Below are positions 1-5,258 of a DNA stretch of 5,266 bases, in pieces (the stretch's first letter is position 1; each line of letters opens with the position of its first letter). The notes below the pieces were generated by a model, which ran no database searches, was not told where the DNA came from, and worked only from the letters and a program-made list of their open reading frames with translations. Made by a program: the position numbers and the translations under genes. Origin of the DNA: Pseudomonadota bacterium (GTDB taxonomy: Bacteria > Pseudomonadota > Gammaproteobacteria > Burkholderiales > Burkholderiaceae_C). The DNA lies in assembly GCA_023394015.1 (NCBI GenBank), contig JAEXBL010000213.1, positions 1-5,266 of the forward strand, written 5' to 3'.

Positions 1-248
1 GGGATGGTGATGGGCGCATCCACCGCCACCGGGCGCGGCTGGGTGTCGAACAGCAGCGGAAAGCCGATGATGGCCACCAGCACCAGCACCGCGGCGCCCA
101 CCAGGCGGTGCCGGGCGCGGCGGCGCATGCTTTCGATGGTGTCCGGGGGGCTGGCCGCGGCGGGCTCCTTGCCCCGGCTGCGACGCGCCGGCTCGGGCGG
201 GGCGGGAGGCTGGGACGGGCCGCGCTGGCGGAACTTGAAAAATGCCAT
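1..248 (-). CDS. SPOR-domain (DedD-like) inner-membrane protein, N-terminal part only
   Basis: Only the first 82 residues are in the window; the gene continues past the left edge. The start is the ATG read leftward from 248, preceded by an AGGA four bases upstream. What is visible is a short basic N-terminus (MAFFKFRQRG), a proline- and alanine-rich cytoplasmic stretch (about 11-37), a basic cluster MRRRARHR (41-48), one membrane helix (about 49-67, ending IIGFPLLF), and then DTQPRPV, the start of a periplasmic linker. This arrangement and the GFPLLFDTQPRP signature are typical of bitopic SPOR-domain proteins encoded next to folC in beta-proteobacteria. The peptidoglycan-binding SPOR domain itself would lie outside the window, so it is inferred. 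Such proteins bind denuded septal glycan and act at the division site. It lies 11 bases after folC and is probably co-transcribed and translationally coupled with it; cvpA and purF often follow in relatives. Confidence 0.85.
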   Translation of the reverse strand, partial: MAFFKFRQRGPSQPPAPPEPARRSRGKEPAAASPPDTIESMRRRARHRLVGAAVLVLVAIIGFPLLFDTQPRPVAVDAPITI

Positions 249-252
249 GAAA

Positions 253-256
253 TCCT
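253..256 (-). promoter_or_regulatory. Ribosome-binding site of the SPOR-domain gene
   Basis: On the minus strand this reads AGGA, four bases before the ATG at 248. It sits inside the 11-base gap after the folC stop codon (260-262), so a ribosome finishing folC would already cover it. This supports both the chosen start and translational coupling. Confidence 0.6.
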
Positions 257-259
257 GGG

Positions 260-1573
260 TCAGCCGGCGGGCGGTGGGCCGGGTTGACCGGCCTGCACGC
301 GGGGCACGCCCTGCTCCAGCACGCCGCCGACGGTGTAGAACGATCCGAAGACGACGATTCTATCTGTGGGCTGCGCCGCGGCAGCGGCGGCCTGCAGCGC
401 CGCCATGGGGCTGGCGAACAGCGCGGCGCCGGCATCGCGCCGCCTGGTCAGCCCCTGCCAGGCGGCCTGCAGCGCGGCGCCGCTGGCGGCGCGGGGCGTG
501 GGCAGGTCGCTGAAGTACCAGCGGTCGACGAGCGGATCGAGCCGCGCCAGCATGGGGGCCAGGTCCTTGTCGGCCATGGCGCCGAACACGGCGTGGGTGG
601 TGGGGTAGAAGCCCATGGCGTCCAGGTTGAGCGCCAGCGCCGCCGCCGAATGCGGGTTGTGCGCCACGTCCAGCACCAGCACCGGCTGGCCGGGCAGCAC
701 CTGAAAGCGCCCCGGCAGCTCGACCAGCGCCAGGCCGTTGCGCACCGCCTGCGCCGTCACCGGCAGCTGCGGGCGCAGCGCCGTCAGCGCGGCCAGCACG
801 CCGGCGGCGTTGACGAGCTGGTTGGCGCCGCGCAACGCCGGGTAGGCCAGGCCGGCGTAGCGCCGCCCGCGCCCGGCCCAGGCCCATTGCTGCTGGTCGC
901 CGCTGTAGTTGAAGTCGCGCCCCAGCAGCCACAGGTCGGCATCGATCTCGGTGGCGCGGTCGATCACGCTTTGCGGCGGCACCGGGTCGCTGACGATGGC
1001 CGGCCGGCCGGTGCGCAGGATGCCGGCCTTCTCGGCGCCGATCTGCTCGCGCGTGTGGCCCAGCAGCTCGGAGTGATCAACGTCGATGCTGGTGATGAGG
1101 GCGCAGTCGGCGTCGATGAGGTTGACCGCGTCCAGCCGGCCGCCTAGGCCGACTTCGAGCACCACCACGTCCAGCCCCGAGCGCGCCAGCAGCAGCAGGA
1201 TGGCGAGCGTGGTGAACTCGAAATAGGTCAGGGAAACATCGCCCCTGGCGCCCTCCACGTCTGCGAAGGCAGCGATCAGATCAGCAGCATCCGCGGGCTC
1301 GCCGCGCAGGCGGCAGCGTTCCTCGAAGCGCACCAGGTGGGGCGAGGTGTAGACCCCGGTGCGAAAGCCCGCCTCGAGCAGGATCGCCTCCAGCATGGCG
1401 CAGCTGGAGCCCTTGCCGTTGGTGCCGGCGACGGTGATCACCGGGCAGTCGAAGCGCGCACCCAGGCGCTGCCAGACGCCGCGCACGCGCTCCAGGCCGA
1501 GCTCGATGGTTTGGGCGTGCAGGCGCTCGCAGTGGGCCAGCCAGTCGTCAAGGGTTTTCATCGCGTCGCGCAT
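260..1573 (-). CDS. folC: Bifunctional dihydrofolate synthase / folylpolyglutamate synthase
   Basis: Cytoplasmic Mur-ligase-family enzyme. It joins L-glutamate to dihydropteroate to form dihydrofolate, and adds further glutamates to reduced folates, using ATP. With the start chosen here it has 437 residues (E. coli FolC has 422). Visible motifs: the P-loop TVAGTNGKGSS (about 47-57), YTSPHLVRFEER (75-86, substrate/omega-loop region), the TYFEFTT strand (116-122), LEVGLGGRLDAVN (139-151) with its metal-binding Glu, DVDHSELLG (164-172) with the conserved His, and GAEKAGI (179-185), whose Lys is carbamylated in relatives. Further on are PGRFQV and the C-terminal-domain motif LDVAHNPHSA (301-310), then FGAMADKD and FGSFYTVGG near the end. 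The start MRDAMKTLDDW is preferred because GGAG precedes it; MKTLDDW at 1561 is an alternative. Starts further upstream at 1615 or 1627 would run into the divergent gene. Upstream accD, often present in relatives, is absent here. Confidence 0.95.
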   Translation of the reverse strand: MRDAMKTLDDWLAHCERLHAQTIELGLERVRGVWQRLGARFDCPVITVAGTNGKGSSCAMLEAILLEAGFRTGVYTSPHLVRFEERCRLRGEPADAADLIAAFADVEGARGDVSLTYFEFTTLAILLLLARSGLDVVVLEVGLGGRLDAVNLIDADCALITSIDVDHSELLGHTREQIGAEKAGILRTGRPAIVSDPVPPQSVIDRATEIDADLWLLGRDFNYSGDQQQWAWAGRGRRYAGLAYPALRGANQLVNAAGVLAALTALRPQLPVTAQAVRNGLALVELPGRFQVLPGQPVLVLDVAHNPHSAAALALNLDAMGFYPTTHAVFGAMADKDLAPMLARLDPLVDRWYFSDLPTPRAASGAALQAAWQGLTRRRDAGAALFASPMAALQAAAAAAQPTDRIVVFGSFYTVGGVLEQGVPRVQAGQPGPPPAG

Positions 1574-1576
1574 TGT

Positions 1577-1580
1577 CTCC
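1577..1580 (-). promoter_or_regulatory. folC: Likely ribosome-binding site of folC
   Basis: Reads GGAG on the minus strand, three bases before the ATG at 1573. The spacing is short but usable, and it is 15 bases from the alternative ATG at 1561, so it favours the longer of the two starts. Confidence 0.45.
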
Positions 1581-1593
1581 GAGCCGCCGGCCC

Positions 1594-1612
1594 GCGTGGC
1601 ATGATGCCGCGC
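1594..1612. repeat. Near-perfect 19-base dyad between the divergent genes (possible operator)
   Basis: The sequence GCGTGGCATGATGCCGCGC is symmetric about base 1603, with eight of nine base pairs matching (the exception is T1597/G1609). The core is GGCAT-G-ATGCC. It ends one base before the ATG of the ArsC-like gene and lies within the 40-base gap to folC. It could be a regulator binding site acting on one or both genes, or an RNA hairpin near the start codon. GC-rich sequence makes chance dyads common, so function is unproven. Confidence 0.35.
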
Positions 1613-1613
1613 C

Positions 1614-1970
1614 ATGGTCACCATCACCCTCTACGGCATTCCCAACTGCGACACCGTGAAGAAGGCGCGCGCCTGGCTGACGGCGCAGGGCGCCGAGCAC
1701 CAGTTTCACGACTTCAAGAAGCAGGGCGTGCCGCGCGATCACCTCGACCGCTGGCTGGCCGCCGCCGGCTGGCAGAAAGTGCTGAACCGCCAGGGCACCA
1801 CCTGGCGCCGGCTGGATACGGCGGCGCAGGCCGCCGTGCACGACGCCGCCAGCGCCGCCGAGCTGCTGGTGCAGCAGCCCAGCGCCATCAAGCGCCCGGT
1901 GGTGGAGTGGCCGGATGGCGGCGTCACGGTGGGCTTCTCTGCGGACGACTGGCAACAGCGGTTAGGCTGA
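1614..1970 (+). CDS. ArsC/Spx-fold thioredoxin-like protein, YffB type
   Basis: A 118-residue cytoplasmic protein, the same length as E. coli YffB and similar to it throughout. It opens with a thioredoxin-like strand and active-site loop, ITLYGIPNCDTVKKARAWL (4-22), with one cysteine, Cys12, where ArsC has its catalytic cysteine. Other family landmarks are FHDFKKQGVP (31-40), the NRQGTTWRRLD segment (58-68), and IKRP (92-95) followed by a strand and VGFS (106-109). There is no CxxC redox switch as in the Spx regulator, and this is the only cysteine. Classical ArsC reduces arsenate with glutaredoxin, but YffB-type proteins are not shown to be arsenate reductases; a glutathione-dependent thiol reductase role has been suggested. 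No ars genes are nearby. No clear Shine-Dalgarno precedes the ATG, and no other in-frame start is close. A weak CATGAT at 1600-1605 would place transcription start at about the ATG, so a leaderless message is possible. cls follows after 16 bases, probably in one operon. Confidence 0.88.
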   Translation: MVTITLYGIPNCDTVKKARAWLTAQGAEHQFHDFKKQGVPRDHLDRWLAAAGWQKVLNRQGTTWRRLDTAAQAAVHDAASAAELLVQQPSAIKRPVVEWPDGGVTVGFSADDWQQRLG

Positions 1971-1986
1971 TCCAGCGCCCCGCCCC

Positions 1987-3447
1987 ATGTTCGCCTGGCT
2001 GCAGCAGTTCGTCGTCGGCGGCCATCCGCTGACCTTCTGGCTGGGCTGGGTGTGGACCTTCTCCAGCGTCATCCTCACCACCTGGATCATCCTGCAGCGC
2101 AAGTCGCCGGTGTCCACGCTGGCCTGGATCATGGGCCTGAACCTGGTGCCGGTGGTGGGACTGTTGGTGTATGCCTACTTCGGTCCGCGGCGCATCAAGC
2201 GCCAGCGGCTCAAGCGCTGGCACAAGAAGGCGGCGCTGATGTCCCGGGACGACCTGAGCGCGCTGCGCGCCGAGAACGCCCAGGCACCGCTGCGGGTGCG
2301 CCAGCACGCCGCGCTGATCGAGGCCGCCTGCGGCCTGCCCATGTCCAGCGCGCAAAGCGTGGACATCCTGCCCAGCGGCGGCGCCACGCTGGACGCGCTG
2401 CTGCAGGCCATCGACGGCGCACGCGCCCACATCCACCTCGAGTACTACATCTTCGAGCCCGACGAGACCGGCACCCGGCTGCTGAACGCCCTCACCGCCA
2501 GGGCGCGCGCCGGCGTCAAGGTGCGCCTGCTGGTGGACGCCATCGGCTCGCCCAAGCTGCTGTCGCGCCGGCACCGCCGGCTGCTGCACGCGCTGCGCGA
2601 CGCCGGTGGCGAGTTCGCCGTGTTCCACCCGGCCCGGCTGGACCGCCTGCGGCCGCTGGTCAACCTGCGCACGCACCGCAAGATCGTGGTGGTCGATGGC
2701 CACACCGGCTTCGTCGGCGGCATCAACGTGACCGACGACGAGAACGAGCAGGTGCGGCCGGACAATGCCTACCGCGACACCCACCTGCTGATCCGCGGCG
2801 GCGCGGTGCGCTGGCTGCAGTACGTGTTTTTGAAGGACTGGCACTACGCCGAAGGCCCGCCGCCGGCGCCGCACGAGGACCTGCTGCCCGACCAGGCGCC
2901 CGGCCGGCTGCCGGTGCAGATCGTCACCTCCGGCCCCGATTCGGACATGGAGGCCATCCACCGCGCCATGATCGACGCGCTGAATCTGGCGCGCGAGCGC
3001 GTGTGGCTGGCCACGCCCTACTTCGTGCCCACCGAATCGGCGCTCACGGCGCTGACCAACGCCGCGCTGCGCGGCGTGCAGGTCAAGCTGATCGTGCCCG
3101 AGCGCAGCGACTCGCGCGTGGTCACGGCGGCGGCGCGCTCGTACTTCAAGGAGCTGCAGGACGCCGGCGTGCTGGTGTTCGAATACGGCGGCCGCATGTT
3201 CCACGCCAAGACGCTGCTGGTGGACGAGATCTACGGCATGGTCGGCAGCGCCAACTTCGACAACCGCAGCTTTCGCCTGAACTTCGAGGTGGTGGCGGTG
3301 GTGGTGGACCCGGCCTTCAACCAGCGGCTGGCCCAGATGTTCGTCGACGACCTGTCGCACTGCCACCTGGTCCCGCCCGACCGCCGCTCGCCGCCCTGGC
3401 AGCGCCTGTTCGAGGCGGTGGCGCGGCTGGCGTCGCCGTTGTTGTGA
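1987..3447 (+). CDS. cls: Cardiolipin synthase (phospholipase D family, two HKD motifs)
   Basis: Inner-membrane enzyme that makes cardiolipin, classically from two phosphatidylglycerols with release of glycerol. It has 486 residues, the same length as E. coli ClsA. Two membrane helices lie at the N-terminus (about 16-36 and 43-64), forming the PLDc_N region, and are followed by a basic stretch GPRRIKRQRLKRWHKK. The first PLD domain contains LEYYIFEPDETG (151-162), VRLLVDAIGS and HRKIVVVDG (H230, K232, D237), then GFVGGIN. The second contains TPYFVP (343-348), VKLIVPERSDSRVV and HAKTLLVDE (H406, K408, D413), then GSANFDNRSFRLNFE. Both catalytic HxK(x)4D motifs are complete, so the enzyme should be active. 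The C-terminus (LASPLL) resembles the FSPLL end of ClsA. No Shine-Dalgarno is visible before the ATG; together with the 16-base gap this suggests dependence on the upstream gene. The base after its TGA begins a hairpin repeat. The exact phospholipid donor (ClsA-like or another type) cannot be read from sequence. Confidence 0.95.
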   Translation: MFAWLQQFVVGGHPLTFWLGWVWTFSSVILTTWIILQRKSPVSTLAWIMGLNLVPVVGLLVYAYFGPRRIKRQRLKRWHKKAALMSRDDLSALRAENAQAPLRVRQHAALIEAACGLPMSSAQSVDILPSGGATLDALLQAIDGARAHIHLEYYIFEPDETGTRLLNALTARARAGVKVRLLVDAIGSPKLLSRRHRRLLHALRDAGGEFAVFHPARLDRLRPLVNLRTHRKIVVVDGHTGFVGGINVTDDENEQVRPDNAYRDTHLLIRGGAVRWLQYVFLKDWHYAEGPPPAPHEDLLPDQAPGRLPVQIVTSGPDSDMEAIHRAMIDALNLARERVWLATPYFVPTESALTALTNAALRGVQVKLIVPERSDSRVVTAAARSYFKELQDAGVLVFEYGGRMFHAKTLLVDEIYGMVGSANFDNRSFRLNFEVVAVVVDPAFNQRLAQMFVDDLSHCHLVPPDRRSPPWQRLFEAVARLASPLL

Positions 3448-3489
3448 CCCCCCCTGAGTCGGGCTGCGCCCGCCTTCCCCCCGAGGGGG
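3448..3489. repeat. GAGTCGG hairpin repeat, full copy 1, directly after cls stop (possible terminator)
   Basis: A 42-base element: seven C, TGAGTCGGGCTGCGCCCG, then a second C-tract and AGGGGG. The inner hairpin is CGGGC-TGC-GCCCG (3460-3472, five perfect pairs). An outer stem can pair CCCCCT (3450-3455) with AGGGGG (3484-3489). It matches the copy at 5217-5258 except for three substitutions and one deleted base. It begins at the base after the cls TGA and may serve as a transcription-end or mRNA-stabilising structure, but it has no T-run as in a classical intrinsic terminator. From memory, similar C-tract elements are common after genes in Comamonadaceae. Confidence 0.75.
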
Positions 3490-3491
3490 AC

Positions 3492-3527
3492 AACGCCAGC
3501 GGCCGGGGCAAGCCCGTCCGCGGCGTT
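3492..3527. terminator. Long stable hairpin downstream of cls
   Basis: AACGCC (3492-3497) pairs perfectly with GGCGTT (3522-3527). After a bulged A3498 the stem continues GCGG/CCGC (3499-3502 with 3518-3521), then, after one C/T mismatch, CGGG/CCCG (3504-3507 with 3513-3516), leaving a five-base loop. That gives 14 pairs in 36 bases. No T-run follows, so if it ends transcription it does so non-canonically; it may equally protect the cls mRNA 3' end. It sits two bases after the C/G-tract repeat and may be part of the same, longer intergenic element. Confidence 0.45.
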
Positions 3528-3686
3528 CCTGGCTGGCCTGCTCCGCGGCCATGGGGTGTGCCTGCTGCGCGGCACTTTCCCGCACCGCGCGGCCACTTCG
3601 TTGCTACCATGAATATAGCGATTGACACGTGTGGCATGAACGCTGGCGGCGCAAGACGCCTGCAACCTGGCGTGGCGTGGCCTACC
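3528..3686. other. Noncoding gap between cls and gabD
   Basis: No convincing gene is present. The stretch holds a small hairpin GTGCC/GGCAC (3558-3562 with 3571-3575) followed by TTT, which could be a weak terminator. It also has related direct repeats around CGCGGCCA (3544-3551 and 3588-3595) and an AT-richer patch with GCTA...TAGC pairing (3603-3606 with 3616-3619). Further on there is an isolated TTGACA (3622-3627) and a tandem TGGCG-TGGCG-TGGCC (3668-3682). The left part, to about 3620, may continue the intergenic repeat that starts at 3448; I recall similar sequence giving spurious hypothetical proteins in Comamonadaceae, but this needs a genome search. Confidence 0.4.
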
Positions 3687-3692
3687 TACAAT
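3687..3692 (+). promoter_or_regulatory. Possible -10 box for gabD
   Basis: TACAAT matches the sigma-70 -10 consensus at five of six positions, in otherwise very GC-rich sequence. Transcription would start near 3699, giving a leader of about 28 bases to the ATG at 3727. No good -35 is found 16-18 bases upstream, so the site is tentative; an activator could compensate. Confidence 0.35.
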
Positions 3693-3716
3693 GGCCGCTG
3701 TCACGCAGCCGCATTC

Positions 3717-3721
3717 CGGAG
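3717..3721 (+). promoter_or_regulatory. gabD: Ribosome-binding site that fixes the gabD start
   Basis: CGGAG lies five bases before the ATG at 3727, an ideal spacing. The in-frame ATG at 3691 has no comparable site and overlaps the candidate -10 box, so 3727 is the better start. Confidence 0.65.
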
Positions 3722-3726
3722 CCCCC

Positions 3727-5190
3727 ATGGACGCCCCCGCCAACCCGCTCGCCTTGCTGAAAGACCCCACCCTGCTCAAGACCGACGGCCTGGTTGACGG
3801 CCGCTGGCTCAAGGGCAAGGCCCGCTTCGAGGTCACCGACCCGGCCACCGGCCGCCAGCTGGCCGACGTGGCCGACCTGGGCCCGCGCGAGACCCGGGCC
3901 GCCATCGCCGCCGCCAACGCGGCCTGGCCCGCCTGGCGCGCGCTGACGGGCAAGCAGCGCCACGCCATCCTGATGCAGTGGTTCCAGCTGCTGATGGCCA
4001 ACCAGGACGACCTGGGCCGCATCATGACCGCCGAGCAGGGCAAGCCGCTGCCCGAGGCCAAGGGCGAGGTGGCCTATGGCGCCAGCTTCGTCGAGTGGTT
4101 TGCCGAGGAGGCCAAGCGCGTCGGCGGCGAGACGCTGGCCACGTCCGACCCGGCCAAGCGCCTGGCGGTGCTGCGCCAGCCCATCGGCGTGTGCGCGGCC
4201 ATCACGCCGTGGAACTTTCCGCTGGCCATGATCACGCGCAAGGTGGCGCCAGCCCTGGCCGCCGGCTGCCCGGTGGTGATCAAGCCGGCCGAGCTGACGC
4301 CGCTCACGGCGCTGGCCGCGGCCGAGCTGGCGCTGCGCGCCGGCGTGCCGGCGGGCGTCGTCAACGTCATCACCACCAGCGATTCGTCGGCCGTGGGCAA
4401 GGTGCTGTGCGAGAGCGAGGTGGTGCGCCACCTGTCGTTCACCGGCAGCACCGAGGTCGGCCGCATCCTGATGGCGCAGTGCGCGCCCACCATCAAGAAG
4501 CTGGCGCTGGAGCTGGGCGGCAACGCGCCCTTCATCGTGTTCGACGACGCCGACCTGGACGCCGCGGTCGAAGGCGCCATCGCCAGCAAGTACCGCAACG
4601 CCGGCCAGACCTGCGTCTGTGCCAACCGCATCTACGCGCAGGACGGCATCTACGACGCCTTCGTGAAGAAGCTGGCCGCCAAGGTGGCGAAGATGAAGGT
4701 CGGCAACGGCTTCGAGCCCGGCGTGGCCATCGGCCCGCTGATCGAGGGCGCGGCCGTCAAGAAGGTGGCCAGGCACGTGGCCGACGCGGTCAAGAAAGGC
4801 GGCAAGCTGCTCACCGGCGGCGACAAGCTCAAGGGCCAGTTCTTCCAGCCCACGGTGATCGCGGGCGCCACGCCCGACATGCTGTGCGCCCGCGAGGAAA
4901 CCTTTGGCCCGCTGGCGCCGGTATTCCGCTTCAAGACCGAGCAAGAGGCGATCGACGCCGCCAACGCCACCATCTTCGGCTTGGCGAGCTACTTCTACGC
5001 GCGCGACATCGGCCGCATCACGCGCGTCAGCGAGGCGCTGGAATACGGCATCGTCGGCGTCAACACCGGCATCATCTCGGTCGAGCAGGCACCGTTCGGC
5101 GGCGTCAAGCAATCGGGCCTGGGCCGCGAGGGCTCGCGCCACGGCATCGACGAGTACCTGGAGATGAAGTACCTGTGCACGGGCATATGA
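3727..5190 (+). CDS. gabD: Succinate-semialdehyde dehydrogenase, GabD type (aldehyde dehydrogenase family)
   Basis: Cytoplasmic enzyme oxidising succinate semialdehyde to succinate, the last step of GABA breakdown. It has 487 residues from this start (E. coli GabD has 482) and matches GabD closely along its length. Visible motifs: PWNF (161-164) with catalytic Asn163, KPAELTP (186-192) for cofactor binding, FTGSTEVG (238-245) of the Rossmann fold, LELGGNAPFIVFDDADLD (261-278) with general base Glu262, and NAGQTCVCANR (291-301) with nucleophile Cys296 and a second cysteine, Cys298. EETFGPLAP (390-398) carries Glu391, and PFGGVKQSGLGREGS (456-470) is near the C-terminus. Glu189 sits where E. 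coli NADP-dependent GabD has Ser, which hints at NAD use. An ATG 12 codons upstream (3691) would give 499 residues but lacks a ribosome-binding site. No gabT, gabP or regulator is in the window, so a role on glutarate semialdehyde (DavD-like) or another short semialdehyde is possible. A hairpin repeat begins right after the TGA. Confidence 0.93.
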   Translation: MDAPANPLALLKDPTLLKTDGLVDGRWLKGKARFEVTDPATGRQLADVADLGPRETRAAIAAANAAWPAWRALTGKQRHAILMQWFQLLMANQDDLGRIMTAEQGKPLPEAKGEVAYGASFVEWFAEEAKRVGGETLATSDPAKRLAVLRQPIGVCAAITPWNFPLAMITRKVAPALAAGCPVVIKPAELTPLTALAAAELALRAGVPAGVVNVITTSDSSAVGKVLCESEVVRHLSFTGSTEVGRILMAQCAPTIKKLALELGGNAPFIVFDDADLDAAVEGAIASKYRNAGQTCVCANRIYAQDGIYDAFVKKLAAKVAKMKVGNGFEPGVAIGPLIEGAAVKKVARHVADAVKKGGKLLTGGDKLKGQFFQPTVIAGATPDMLCAREETFGPLAPVFRFKTEQEAIDAANATIFGLASYFYARDIGRITRVSEALEYGIVGVNTGIISVEQAPFGGVKQSGLGREGSRHGIDEYLEMKYLCTGI

Positions 5191-5209
5191 CCCTCCCTGA
5201 GTCGGCCTG
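5191..5209. repeat. GAGTCGG repeat, 5' half copy directly after gabD stop
   Basis: CCCTGAGTCGGCCTG (5195-5209) is identical to 5222-5236, 27 bases further on, but the sequence then diverges (GGACATG). The right arm of the inner hairpin and the G-tract are therefore missing. It begins right after the gabD TGA with CCCTCCCTGAG, much as copy 1 follows the cls TGA. Confidence 0.65.
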
Positions 5210-5216
5210 GGACATG

Positions 5217-5258
5217 CCCCCCCCTGAGTCGGCCTGCGGCCGCCGTCCCCCCAGGGGG
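5217..5258. repeat. GAGTCGG hairpin repeat, full copy 2 (possible terminator)
   Basis: Eight C, TGAGTCGGCCTGCGGCCG, then a second C-tract and AGGGGG. The inner hairpin is CGGCC-TGC-GGCCG (5230-5242, five perfect pairs). CCCCCT (5220-5225) can pair with AGGGGG (5253-5258). Compared with copy 1, the fourth pair of the inner stem is C-G instead of G-C, a compensatory change. The element may extend past the right edge. Confidence 0.75.

Noticed and set aside
284..1147. Long plus-strand open frame opposite folC
   Set aside because: Gln/Arg/Gly-rich shadow protein with no motifs; the minus strand carries all FolC motifs.
1574..1627. Longer folC start options (ATG at 1627 or 1615)
   Set aside because: They overlap the start of the divergent ArsC-like gene and add residues (MMVTMARHHATRAGGSET) that do not resemble a FolC N-terminus. 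GGAG precedes the ATG at 1573.
1614..1970. Arsenate resistance gene arsC in the strict sense
   Set aside because: The protein resembles YffB over its full length, and no arsR, arsB or acr3 is nearby, so an arsenate-resistance role is not supported.
1924..3585. 553-codon open frame antisense to cls
   Set aside because: It is the shadow of a high-GC coding frame: low-complexity Arg/Gln/His/Val-rich protein with no motifs, whereas the plus strand encodes a complete cardiolipin synthase.
3551..3625. 24-codon cysteine-rich open frame (begins MGCACCAALS)
   Set aside because: No ribosome-binding site, and it lies in hairpin-rich, probably repetitive noncoding sequence. The composition is what GC-rich repeat sequence would give by chance.
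3622..3627. Perfect -35-like TTGACA upstream of gabD
   Set aside because: No -10-like hexamer lies 15-19 bases downstream (the sequence there is GGCGGC), and the TACAAT at 3687 is far too distant to pair with it.
3637..3650. TGAACGCTGGCGGC matches a conserved stretch near the 5' end of bacterial 16S rRNA
   Set aside because: The match stops after these 14 bases and the following sequence does not continue as 16S rRNA. A short chance match in GC-rich sequence is more likely than an rRNA fragment.
3682..5142. 486-codon open frame antisense to gabD
   Set aside because: Same reason: composition typical of an antisense frame in GC-rich DNA, with no recognisable domain, opposite a fully conserved dehydrogenase.
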